This document shows positions 1 to 6,978 of a stretch of DNA of 8,971 nt, piece by piece. Positions within the stretch are counted from its first letter, which is position 1, and each line of letters begins with the position of its first letter. This stretch comes from UBA5266 sp002411545 (GTDB lineage: Bacteria; Bacteroidota; Bacteroidia; Bacteroidales; WCHB1-69). The stretch spans positions 1-8,971 of the forward strand of contig JAQUWC010000077.1 of NCBI GenBank assembly GCA_028693085.1, written 5' to 3'. The notes under the pieces were generated by a model. That model made no database searches. It saw only the letters and a list, made by a program, of their open reading frames with translations, and was not told the DNA's origin. A program made the translations under genes and the position numbers.

Positions 1-609
1 GTACCAGGTGCCGCCTACGACGGCTATTTTATCGGTAATATTAAAAGCTACATACACTTCGCTGTTTAGTCCGTGTTCTTTCCATTTAGGATTTACGGTT
101 TTGGATGCCATCAACATCACGAAATCGGGTTCGAAGGTTTTGAGTTCTTCTTCCGTCGGACGAATAAACATGTTCTTTACAAAATGTGCTTGCCATGCCA
201 CTTCGCTGATAACCCTTATTTTCACCCTGCTGTTTTCGTTTGCGCCGCAATAAGCGTCGGTAACATATAAGTTTTTATCACTTAATTGCTCTTGACTTGT
301 TTTTAATAAGTCGTTCCATATTTCCTTCGAAATGGGTTTGTTGTCCGAGCCCTTGCGGTTGGGGGCAGCCCACCATACATTGGGTTCGGTTTCGGCATCT
401 TTTACGATGTATTTGTCTTTTGGCGAACGGCCTGTGAATATACCGGTGTCGACATTCAATGCACCTAAGGATGTTTTTTGTGCTACTTCATACCCTGTTA
501 ATGACGGATGGGTCTCGTGTGTATACAATTCGTCATACGAAAGGTTGTAATAAATGTTTTTAGGCTTGGCAATGCCGTATTTTAAAAGATTCAAATTATT
601 ATTTATCAT
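1..609 (-). CDS. pckA: Phosphoenolpyruvate carboxykinase (ATP), N-terminal 203 residues; gene runs off the left edge
   Basis: A cytoplasmic enzyme interconverting oxaloacetate + ATP and PEP + CO2 + ADP. It serves gluconeogenesis; in anaerobic Bacteroidetes it often runs toward oxaloacetate as the CO2-fixing entry to succinate and propionate (family knowledge, not visible here). The frame is open from the ATG at 609 to base 1. Seen: PSLTGYE (residues 35-41), DTGIFTGRSPKDKYIV (54-69), AYCGANENSR (119-128), EVAWQAHFVKNMFIRP (136-151), NPKWKEHGLNSE (173-184) and GGTWY at the edge. R61 and Y203 match the substrate-binding R65 and Y207 of the E. coli enzyme with a constant offset of 4. The kinase P-loop and metal ligands lie outside the window. 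The start is the first Met after an in-frame stop at 619-621. No Shine-Dalgarno is visible, which is common in this phylum. A full-length protein would be about 535-540 residues. Confidence 0.96.
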   Translation of the reverse strand, partial: MINNNLNLLKYGIAKPKNIYYNLSYDELYTHETHPSLTGYEVAQKTSLGALNVDTGIFTGRSPKDKYIVKDAETEPNVWWAAPNRKGSDNKPISKEIWNDLLKTSQEQLSDKNLYVTDAYCGANENSRVKIRVISEVAWQAHFVKNMFIRPTEEELKTFEPDFVMLMASKTVNPKWKEHGLNSEVYVAFNITDKIAVVGGTWY

Positions 610-659
610 GATGTTAAGTTATATATTGTGCTTATATTTTAAATATTAAATTTAAAATG

Positions 660-688
660 CAAAAGTAGTAAATATACCGATATGCAAT
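660..688 (-). promoter_or_regulatory. Candidate Bacteroidetes-type promoter of pckA
   Basis: On the minus strand, TACTTTTG (660-667) fits the Bacteroidetes -7 box TAnnTTTG. An ATTG (685-688) lies 17 bases upstream, near the place of the -33 TTTG element. The box sits about 50 bases before the pckA ATG, inside the 127-base gap after the lipoprotein gene, so pckA probably has its own transcript. The spacer is slightly shorter than the usual 19 or so bases. Promoter calls in such AT-rich DNA are weak without transcript data. Confidence 0.45.
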
Positions 689-736
689 ATTTATTTTCAA
701 GAAATAATTAAAAAAGTAAAAGGATTTTGAGTCGAT

Positions 737-1261
737 TTATTCAAATACTAATTCATTGATTTCTCTGATTTGAAAATCAGTGGTAATGGGGAATCCGTAA
801 TATTCCTGTGTAGGCTCATTGTTTTTATAGGTATAAATAAGCGCGTTTACAAAGAAATATTTAAATTGGATGGAATCTACTTTATTGTTTTGTTGGTCGT
901 TTTGTATGTATAATAATTTATCGACCAATGCGTTAATTTGATTTTCTGTTTTTTGTTTTAATGCCAATTCCTCAAAGCTCTTGTCATCCGATAAATGATT
1001 GTATTGGAAACTAAGTTCTTCAATGCGATTTTCAATCACAGGCTTAAGAATATAATTTTCAAAATGATATTCGGTAAGGCTGTCAATGCTAAGAATCACA
1101 ATGCTATCCAAGCGTGTATCTGCGGAAAAGTCTTTTGAAATATAATCTTCTATGCTTTGTTTGAGTTTATTATGTAATTGTTTTTCTTTGTTTTGACAAG
1201 ATAGCATCAATAGGGAAGCAAGAAAAAGCAAAATGTGTTTATAGTTGTAAATACATTTCAT
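737..1261 (-). CDS. Hypothetical lipoprotein, 174 aa
   Basis: I do not recognise the family. From the ATG at 1261 the protein begins MKCIYNYKHILLFLASLLML-S-C: a short basic head, a hydrophobic core and a lipobox (LMLS then Cys22), i.e. a type II lipoprotein signal peptide. The mature part (about 153 residues) is charged, largely predicted helical (EDYISKDF, ENRIEELSFQYNHL), and ends in a region with strand-like segments (SIQFKYFFVNALIYTY). After the Cys comes QNKEKQ, without the acidic pair of a clear surface-export signal, so periplasmic-facing membrane attachment is the default guess. The open frame continues 17 codons further upstream to 1312, but that extension runs through the pnp terminator hairpin and would bury the signal peptide, so the downstream Met is preferred. 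The gene lies between pnp and pckA on their strand, with only 20 bases between hairpin and ATG and no promoter box seen. Confidence 0.8.
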   Translation of the reverse strand: MKCIYNYKHILLFLASLLMLSCQNKEKQLHNKLKQSIEDYISKDFSADTRLDSIVILSIDSLTEYHFENYILKPVIENRIEELSFQYNHLSDDKSFEELALKQKTENQINALVDKLLYIQNDQQNNKVDSIQFKYFFVNALIYTYKNNEPTQEYYGFPITTDFQIREINELVFE

Positions 1262-1270
1262 TTTTTTTAA

Positions 1271-1320
1271 TTTTAAATAAAAACACCCTTCTATGAAGCA
1301 GGCTTCATGCAAAGGGTGTT
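1271..1320 (-). terminator. Rho-independent terminator after pnp
   Basis: Arms AACACCCTT (1282-1290) and AAGGGTGTT (1312-1320) pair perfectly over 9 bp. Inside them a second stem, ATGAAG/CTTCAT (1293-1298 with 1303-1308), closes a 4-base loop. Read on the minus strand, the outer stem is followed at once by a T-rich run (TTTTTATTT), as expected of an intrinsic terminator. It begins 13 bases past the pnp stop codon. No T-tract follows on the plus strand, so it should act only in the pnp direction. Confidence 0.85.
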
Positions 1321-1333
1321 CATTATATATGAG

Positions 1334-3496
1334 TTATTTCTTTTTAAATTCCGCTTTTTGTGTTTTTTCTTGTGGTTTCCCTTCCGGTTTAGGAAGTAAA
1401 GCTTTGCGCGAAAGTTTTAGTTTACCGTTTTTGGTATCAATGTCTATTAGTTTGACTTTAAGCACATCGCCTACTTTGACATAGTCTTCCATTTTGTCGA
1501 TGCGTTTCCAATCATATTCGGAAATATGCAAAAGACCATCTTTGCCGGGTAATATCTCTACAAAAGCGCCAAATGCTTGAATATTTTTTACAGGTCCTTC
1601 ATAAATTTCGCCCATAACGGGTACGGCAACTATATTTCTAATGCGTCTTTTGGCTTCTTCTATGGATTCTTTGTCGGGAGAAGCGATGTCAATAATACCG
1701 AATTCGCCTTCTTCACATATATTAATAATGGTATTGGTTTCGCGTTGCATTTCTTGGATGATTTTTCCGCCGGGTCCGATAACGGCACCGATAAATTCGC
1801 GGTCGATGATCATCTTTTCGATACGAGGTACGTGAGGTTTGTAATCCTCACGTGGATGTTCGATGGTTTTCATTATTTCGTTTAAAATGTGCAAGCGTCC
1901 TCTTTTGGCTTGTTCCAAAGCTTCGGCTAATACTTCGTAGGAGAGACCTTCTACTTTAATGTCCATTTGACAAGCGGTAATGCCGTCTTTACTTCCGGTT
2001 ACTTTAAAGTCCATATCTCCCAAATGGTCTTCATCGCCAAGAATATCGGAGAGTATGGCATATTGTCCGGTTTTGCTGTCGCTGATCATTCCCATAGCAA
2101 TACCCGAAACCGGTTTTTTTATTTGTACGCCCGCATCCATCAGAGCCATCGTACAAGCACATACGGTTGCCATGGATGAGGAGCCGTTTGACTCTAAAAT
2201 GTCGGAAACCAAACGAATGGTATAAGGATTATTTTCTTTGGGAGGGAGTATGGGTTTAATGGCCCGTAGGGCTAAATTCCCGTGTCCGATTTCTCTTCGT
2301 CCCGTCCCTCGTATAGGTTTTACTTCGCCGGTCGAAAAAGGTGGGAAATTATAATGTAACATAAAATCGGCAGTGCCTTCGATAATGGCTCCATCGATGA
2401 TTTGTTCATCTAATTTGGTTCCTAAAGTACAAGTAGATAACGATTGTGTTTCTCCTCGGGTAAAGATAGCCGATCCATGTGCGGAAGGTAGATAATCCAC
2501 TTCACACCATATGGGGCGAATCTGATCTAATTTTCGACCGTCTAATCGTTGTCTTTCACTTAAGACCATGTTTCGAACAGCTTCCCATTGCACTTTGTCG
2601 TAATAGCGTTTTATCATGGGTGTTTTTTCTTCCCTTTCATCTTCAGGAATGCTTTCCAAGAAATCGTCCAACACTTTTTCGAAAGCTTCGCTGCGTTCGT
2701 GTTTGGAAGTAGGATTCTTGGCGATATCGTAAATTTTTTGATAGGTTTCTTTTTTTAGTCGTTCACGTAGTTCTTCGTCGTTGTTTTCATGACAGTATTC
2801 TCTTTTGGGATTAGCTTTTTCTACTTCGGCAGCTAAATCCAACTGTACTTGGCATTGTGTTTTAATAGCTTGATGAGCTACTTTTAAAGCTTCCAATAAG
2901 TCTTCTTCTTGAATTTCCTTCATTTCGCCTTCCACCATCATGATATTATCCATGGAAGCGGCGACGATAAGATCCATATCGGCTTTTTCTAATTCTGTGA
3001 CGGTAGGATTTATCTTAAATGCGTTGTCGATGCGAGCTACTCTCACTTCCGAAATCGGTCCGTGAAAAGGGATGTCGGATACGGATAAAGCAGCCGAGGC
3101 TGCCAATCCTGCTAAGGCATCGGGCAATTCGTTTTTATCGCCAGAGATAAGGGTAACCAATACTTGAGTTTCTGCATGATAATCTTCCGGGAATAAAGGT
3201 CTTAAGGCTCTGTCTATTAAACGGGCAATTAAAATTTCATAGGTCGACGGACGGGCTTCTCTTTTGAAAAATCCCCCCGGGAAACGGCCTACAGCGGCAT
3301 ATTTTTCTTGGTATTCAACTTGTAATGGCATGAAATCAACATCTTCGGCAGCTTCTTTTTTGCTACATACTGTAGCCAATAACATGGTGTTTCCCATTTT
3401 TACAACTACCGAACCATCGGCTTGTTTGGCAAGCTTGCCCGTTTCTATGGTGATTTGTCGTCCATCACCTAAATCAAATGTTTTTGTTACTATCAT
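1334..3496 (-). CDS. pnp: Polynucleotide phosphorylase (polyribonucleotide nucleotidyltransferase), 720 aa
   Basis: A cytoplasmic trimeric 3'-to-5' exoribonuclease that uses phosphate to release nucleoside diphosphates, a core enzyme of RNA decay. Domain order as seen: first RNase PH-like domain (about 1-140, with GDGR, ETGKLAKQADGSV, FPGGFFKRE); a helical linker (about 145-310, Glu/Lys-rich); second RNase PH domain (about 315-550) with the catalytic signature GDEDHLGDMDFKVTG, where D490, D496 and K498 match E. coli D486, D492 and K494; a KH domain with GPGG loop (574-577); an S1 domain (about 626-698, AFGAFVEILPGKDGLLHISEY); and a short basic tail. The length is normal and nothing is missing. 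The frame extends 12 codons upstream to 3532, into the rpsO-pnp hairpin; the ATG at 3496 gives the usual short N-terminus (MIVTKTFDLGDGRQ) and has a weak purine-rich site before it. Confidence 0.97.
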   Translation of the reverse strand: MIVTKTFDLGDGRQITIETGKLAKQADGSVVVKMGNTMLLATVCSKKEAAEDVDFMPLQVEYQEKYAAVGRFPGGFFKREARPSTYEILIARLIDRALRPLFPEDYHAETQVLVTLISGDKNELPDALAGLAASAALSVSDIPFHGPISEVRVARIDNAFKINPTVTELEKADMDLIVAASMDNIMMVEGEMKEIQEEDLLEALKVAHQAIKTQCQVQLDLAAEVEKANPKREYCHENNDEELRERLKKETYQKIYDIAKNPTSKHERSEAFEKVLDDFLESIPEDEREEKTPMIKRYYDKVQWEAVRNMVLSERQRLDGRKLDQIRPIWCEVDYLPSAHGSAIFTRGETQSLSTCTLGTKLDEQIIDGAIIEGTADFMLHYNFPPFSTGEVKPIRGTGRREIGHGNLALRAIKPILPPKENNPYTIRLVSDILESNGSSSMATVCACTMALMDAGVQIKKPVSGIAMGMISDSKTGQYAILSDILGDEDHLGDMDFKVTGSKDGITACQMDIKVEGLSYEVLAEALEQAKRGRLHILNEIMKTIEHPREDYKPHVPRIEKMIIDREFIGAVIGPGGKIIQEMQRETNTIINICEEGEFGIIDIASPDKESIEEAKRRIRNIVAVPVMGEIYEGPVKNIQAFGAFVEILPGKDGLLHISEYDWKRIDKMEDYVKVGDVLKVKLIDIDTKNGKLKLSRKALLPKPEGKPQEKTQKAEFKKK

Positions 3497-3515
3497 TCTT
3501 TGTCTTTTCTTAATC

Positions 3516-3556
3516 AATACAAAAAAAGGCAACCTTTCAGATAGTGCCTTTTTTGC
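3516..3556 (-). terminator. Hairpin terminator or attenuator between rpsO and pnp
   Basis: AAAAAAGGCA (3522-3531) pairs with TGCCTTTTTT (3545-3554) over 10 bp with a 13-base loop. On the minus strand the descending arm is a T-run, so it has the form of an intrinsic terminator 18 bases after the rpsO stop. pnp starts 25 bases beyond it with no TAnnTTTG box seen between, so pnp is probably served at least partly by readthrough from rpsO, as in the E. coli rpsO-pnp operon. The GC core is only four pairs, so termination is likely partial. Confidence 0.65.
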
Positions 3557-3572
3557 TTTTGAAATTCAAGGG

Positions 3573-3842
3573 TTATTTTCGGATATTTAATTTCTTAATC
3601 AGTTCTCGGTATTTTTCAATGTCTTTTCTCTTTAAATAATCAAGAAGTTTTCTTCTTTTTCCTACTAAACGTACCAAGGAACGTTCTGTTACGGCGTCTT
3701 TTTTGTTTGATTTAACGTGTTCGGTTAAATGTCGGATGCGAAAAGTAAATAAGGCTACTTGTCCATCAATTGAACCGGTGTCAAATTCAGATTGACCATA
3801 TTCTTTGAAAATGTTTTTCTTTACTTCAGGTGTCAAATACAT
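3573..3842 (-). CDS. rpsO: 30S ribosomal protein S15, 89 aa
   Basis: A primary 16S rRNA-binding protein of the small subunit that nucleates platform assembly. It is recognised along its length: FDTGSIDGQVALFTFRI (20-36), LTEHVKSNKKDAVTERSL (39-56), VGKRRKLLDYLKRKD (60-74) and a closing LIKKLNIRK. The rRNA-contacting H42 and D49 are present. The length of 89 residues is exactly typical. The ATG at 3842 is preceded at about 6-8 bases by AAAGGAAA (minus strand, 3850-3857), a good Shine-Dalgarno-like site for this phylum. It is followed by a hairpin and pnp on the same strand, a gene order widespread in bacteria. Confidence 0.97.
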   Translation of the reverse strand: MYLTPEVKKNIFKEYGQSEFDTGSIDGQVALFTFRIRHLTEHVKSNKKDAVTERSLVRLVGKRRKLLDYLKRKDIEKYRELIKKLNIRK

Positions 3843-3895
3843 AATTGAATTTCCTTTAAAATTTATTTCTTTACCTCTTATATTTTTTAAGTGTG

Positions 3896-3903
3896 CAAAG
3901 ATA
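3896..3903 (-). promoter_or_regulatory. Candidate -7 box of the rpsO promoter
   Basis: On the minus strand TATCTTTG (3896-3903) matches TAnnTTTG and is followed by C, in the frequent TTTGC context. It lies 53 bases before the rpsO ATG, giving a leader of roughly 45 bases. No TTTG-like -33 element is seen at the expected distance; the upstream DNA is a run of A and T. Confidence 0.5.
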
Positions 3904-4239
3904 TAAATTTTTTATACATAATTTTTTGTTTTTTTTATTTAAAATTACACTATCTATCTTGTTGTAATTTTGGATTTTATCTTAAATTATTTTTTCACAT
4001 AACTTAAATCCCTTCTATTTATTATTTCGATTTTTCATAAAAGAGATGAAAACATATGCTGAAAACGCATTGTTTTGAGTACAAGTTATAGCCTATGTAT
4101 CTGTCCTCAGCTGTATATTTGCTTAATGTAAATGGGAATTTAAATCGAAATAAATACATATTTATAAAGACTAAGTATGCATATTGAAGGCATTTTATAA
4201 TTTTTATGCTTTCTGTTTAAACAATATCCTATTTTTTTA
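3904..4239. other. Divergent intergenic region, no gene recognised
   Basis: This AT-rich stretch lies between the rpsO promoter (minus) and the acylation-operon promoter (plus). I see no tRNA-like fold, no convincing open reading frame and no tandem repeats. Its only notable structure is a 12-bp inverted repeat (4022-4033 with 4142-4153), listed separately. Two further TAnnTTTG matches on the plus strand (3965-3972 and 4114-4121) have no suitable partner element. Confidence 0.6.
4022..4153. repeat. 12-bp perfect inverted repeat with 108-base spacer
   Basis: TTATTTCGATTT (4022-4033) and AAATCGAAATAA (4142-4153) are exact reverse complements; the flanking bases do not extend the match. The arms lie upstream of the SGNH-MBOAT operon and contain no gene. 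They could be paired protein-binding sites or the base of an RNA fold, or could be chance in AT-rich DNA; the central CGA step makes pure low complexity a less complete explanation. Confidence 0.4.
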
Positions 4240-4247
4240 TACTTTTG
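4240..4247 (+). promoter_or_regulatory. Candidate -7 box for the SGNH-SGNH-MBOAT operon
   Basis: TACTTTTG (4240-4247) fits TAnnTTTG and runs into GCCCCC, giving a leader of about 35 bases to the ATG at 4289. It is the same octamer as the pckA candidate. The -33 element is not clear; TTCTGTTT at 4211-4218 is in roughly the right place but is a poor match. A Shine-Dalgarno-like AAAGGA (4273-4278) follows, 10 bases before the ATG. Confidence 0.55.
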
Positions 4248-4288
4248 CCCCCTGTTAGCAATTAAGTTTTTTAAAGGATAAATAAAAA

Positions 4289-5725
4289 ATGAGACCGTAT
4301 AAAGTATTATTATTTATTTTTTTATGTTTTATTGTTTTAGCTGTTATAGGTAGTGTATTCCCTCCCGAAGGGATTGCACTAGGCAATATTACCCTGCGTT
4401 TCCCTGCTCCGGCAGCGGTTATAGTAAGTACGGAGGATGAACTTTTGAATGTAGATAAAAGCGTCCATGATTTACAACAGAAAAAAAACCTACAAGCCAT
4501 ACAATCTACGGTTGATAGTTTGAAATATTATAAACAATACGTCAAACATGATGTAACGCGTATTTATTTTCCAAATAATGATTATACATTTTACGATAAG
4601 CTATTTGCCACCCTGGAAAAAAACGGGAAAAATAATGTAATACATATTATGCATTACGGTGATTCACAAATAGAAATGGATAGGATTTCGAGTTTATTAC
4701 GTCAACGTTTACAAGAACAATTCGGAGGAATAGGTGCCGGTATCGTTCCACCCATTCAGACCATTCCGTCTTTTAGTGTAAGTCAGTCTTATGTTGGTGG
4801 TTTACAGCGCTATGTAGTTTATGGAGACACTTCTCAACCTCGTGCACCTCATCGACGCTACGGACTCTTAGCTACTTTTGCTCAACTCTATTCCAATGCA
4901 ACCATAAATGTAGGGAGCAGTAATTATAAACAAGCTCAAAAAAATTCGAAAACATTTCAGGTCATACAATTAATTGTAGGAAACAATAAAGCCGGTTTTA
5001 CCGCAAGCTGTAAAGGGAAAACTCACACTATACAAGGTGATAGGAGAGGAGTTACGGTATTGAAATGGGAATTTCCCGAACCTGTATCGCGTGTTAGCTT
5101 AACGTTAAATGGAACAGCCGAAATTTATGGTGTTTCTATGAGTGGTAAAAATGGTGTTACGGTAAGCAATGTGCCTATGCGTGGTTGTTCGGGTACCATT
5201 TTTACACGTATAGACTCGACTACCTTAGCCCAATCGTATGAGCAATTAAATGTAGCTTTAATTATTATGCAATTTGGAGGGAATATGATGCCGCAAATTA
5301 ATAATGAAAAATCCATCGATCGTTACATGAAAAATATTAGTCGACAGATACATTATTTAAAACGGGTAAATCCGAAAGCCGAAATTTTGTTCATTGGGCC
5401 TTCGGATATGGCTAAACGGGTGAATGGAAAAATTCAAACATATCCCTTTCTCCCCGAATTAAACGAAGCTTTAAAACAAACCGTATTGAAAAACGGGGCA
5501 GCCTATTGGGATTTGTTTCAAGTGATGGGTGGAAAAAACTCTATGATTCAATGGGTAAAACATCAACCTGCTTGGGCCGGACCTGATTATGTCCACTTTA
5601 CCGAAGCCGGTGCCTACGAAATTGCTCAAATATTCTCCAATTCCTTTTTGATGCACTATGATTTTTATACTCTGCGTAAATCTCAAGATACTGAGTTGAT
5701 AGATAAATTTATGCAACTGGATTAA
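4289..5725 (+). CDS. Exported SGNH/GDSL-type protein, 478 aa, first gene of the acylation operon
   Basis: A likely membrane-anchored extracytoplasmic esterase or O-acyltransferase of the SGNH fold. Residues 5-23 are strongly hydrophobic with no clear cleavage site, so an N-terminal anchor is likely; residues 25-115 hold a mixed spacer. Block I is HYGDSQIEMDR with nucleophile S126. The block II glycine is probably in RGCSG (298-302). Block III is FGGNMM (329-334): the Asn (N332) is present, but the usual GxND aspartate is a Met. Block V is DYVH with D433 and H436. Between the last two blocks lies WDLF-VMGG-SM-W (407-422), also found in the next gene. A region of about 140-290 residues rich in beta-like segments separates blocks I and II and could be an inserted domain. 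The stop overlaps the next ATG by one base. The exact reaction and substrate are unknown; the esterase direction is equally possible. Confidence 0.85.
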   Translation: MRPYKVLLFIFLCFIVLAVIGSVFPPEGIALGNITLRFPAPAAVIVSTEDELLNVDKSVHDLQQKKNLQAIQSTVDSLKYYKQYVKHDVTRIYFPNNDYTFYDKLFATLEKNGKNNVIHIMHYGDSQIEMDRISSLLRQRLQEQFGGIGAGIVPPIQTIPSFSVSQSYVGGLQRYVVYGDTSQPRAPHRRYGLLATFAQLYSNATINVGSSNYKQAQKNSKTFQVIQLIVGNNKAGFTASCKGKTHTIQGDRRGVTVLKWEFPEPVSRVSLTLNGTAEIYGVSMSGKNGVTVSNVPMRGCSGTIFTRIDSTTLAQSYEQLNVALIIMQFGGNMMPQINNEKSIDRYMKNISRQIHYLKRVNPKAEILFIGPSDMAKRVNGKIQTYPFLPELNEALKQTVLKNGAAYWDLFQVMGGKNSMIQWVKHQPAWAGPDYVHFTEAGAYEIAQIFSNSFLMHYDFYTLRKSQDTELIDKFMQLD

Positions 5726-6978
5726 TGAAAAAATATTACGCCTTCCTTATAGGCTTATTCCTATCGCTAAGTGTGAAATCTCAATCGCTTTTCATTCCGA
5801 TTGATACTTCTATGATGTCGTTCGAAACGAATTATTTGTTTTTTCCTCAAGTCAATACCCTGACTAATTTTTTTCAGAAATGGGATACCTTGTTTTTCGA
5901 AGGGGAAGGAACTGTAAATATATTGCATATAGGAGGTTCTCATGTACAAGCGGGGGTATTTTCTCATACTTTACGTACCAATTTATTAAATGTATATCCT
6001 CACCTGACGGCGAATAGGGGAATTGCATTTCCCTTTTCGGCTGCTAAAACAAATAATCCTTATAATTACAAAACTTTCTATGAAGGGAAATGGGATGCCT
6101 ATCGCAATGTTAACAGAGAAATACCCTATCCTTTGGGTTTGACCGGCATGTTGATTGTAGCACAAGATGAAGAGGCTATGGTTGGAATGAGTATGCGTAA
6201 TAACGATGGCATATGTTTTGATTTTGACCGTATTCGTTTGTTGGGCTATAGTGATTCTCAACAGGTAAAACCTGTCATGCAAACAGCTGTAGGTGTTTTC
6301 GACGGGGAGTATGATCCTATTACTAAATCCTATCTTTTTAATTTACCCTCTTACATTGATTCTTTTTATGTGAAATTTATTCCCTGTGATAGCGTCTGGG
6401 AACCTTTTTATTTGCGTGGCTTTATTTTCGAAAATCAATTACCGGGGATAAGCTATCATAGCGTTGGTGTGAATGGAGCATCAGTGCCTTCATACCTGAA
6501 ATGTGAATTGTTCGAAAATGATTTAGCTTTTATCAAGCCTGACCTTTGTATTTTCGCCATCGGCATTAACGATGCGAGTGGTGATAGTTTTGACACCCTC
6601 ATTTTTATACAGAATTATAAAGCATTGATAGAATCTATACGTCGTGTTTCGCCCGATTGTGAATTTATTTTTATTACCAATAATGACAGTTATAAACGTC
6701 ATAGACGACGTTATTACAACAATACAAATGCTTTGTTGGCAGAACAGGCTTTTATGCAATTAGCACAGACCTACCATAGCGGAGTGTGGAATTTGTTTCG
6801 CATCATGGGTGGGCTGGAATCTATGAAAGTATGGGAAACAAATGGTTTGGCCAAAAGAGATAAGATACATTTTACCAATCAAGGATATAAACTCTTGGGT
6901 GATTTGTTTTATAATGCACTCATGAAATCCTATTTGGATTATTTGACAGAGAAAACACCGTATGATGGAATTAAATAA
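5725..6978 (+). CDS. Secreted SGNH-type protein, 417 aa, second gene of the acylation operon
   Basis: It begins MKKYYAFLIGLFLSLSVKSQ, a classic cleavable signal peptide (cut near residues 19-20), so it is periplasmic or exported. SGNH blocks: HIGGSHVQAG with predicted nucleophile S72, where the Asp of the GDS motif is Gly; GVNGAS (248-253) as block II; AIGINDASGD with N282 and D283 as block III; DKIH with D379 and H382 as block V. The Ser, Gly, Asn, His and Asp needed for the fold's chemistry are therefore all present. It shares the WNLF-IMGG-SM-W motif (355-370) with the preceding gene product but is otherwise divergent and lacks its N-terminal anchor. The ATG lies within the upstream stop (TAATG) and the 3' end overlaps the MBOAT gene by 17 bases, so the three are probably made together. 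Candidate role: acyl transfer to, or removal from, a surface or periplasmic glycan. Confidence 0.86.
   Translation: MKKYYAFLIGLFLSLSVKSQSLFIPIDTSMMSFETNYLFFPQVNTLTNFFQKWDTLFFEGEGTVNILHIGGSHVQAGVFSHTLRTNLLNVYPHLTANRGIAFPFSAAKTNNPYNYKTFYEGKWDAYRNVNREIPYPLGLTGMLIVAQDEEAMVGMSMRNNDGICFDFDRIRLLGYSDSQQVKPVMQTAVGVFDGEYDPITKSYLFNLPSYIDSFYVKFIPCDSVWEPFYLRGFIFENQLPGISYHSVGVNGASVPSYLKCELFENDLAFIKPDLCIFAIGINDASGDSFDTLIFIQNYKALIESIRRVSPDCEFIFITNNDSYKRHRRRYYNNTNALLAEQAFMQLAQTYHSGVWNLFRIMGGLESMKVWETNGLAKRDKIHFTNQGYKLLGDLFYNALMKSYLDYLTEKTPYDGIK

Noticed and set aside
1..550. Plus-strand open frames of 65-81 codons across the left end.
   Set aside because: They lie opposite the clearly conserved pckA frame and have no recognisable features.
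1262..1312. N-terminal extension of the lipoprotein (17 codons).
   Set aside because: It lies in the pnp terminator hairpin and would place a non-signal sequence before a complete lipoprotein signal peptide.
1577..2712. Plus-strand open frames opposite pnp, including ones of 102 and 77 codons.
   Set aside because: They are antisense shadows of a fully conserved pnp gene and resemble no protein family.
3497..3532. N-terminal extension of PNPase (12 codons).
   Set aside because: It starts inside the rpsO-pnp hairpin and gives an N-terminus unlike the family; the Met at 3496 fits better.
4048..4092. Two very short overlapping reading frames (10 and 11 codons) in the divergent intergenic region, one with a purine-rich stretch before its ATG.
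   Set aside because: They are too short and have no supporting features; frames of this length arise by chance.
3965..4121. Additional plus-strand TAnnTTTG matches at 3965-3972 and 4114-4121.
   Set aside because: Neither has a -33 element at a suitable distance and both are further from the operon start than the match at 4240; such octamers are frequent in AT-rich DNA.
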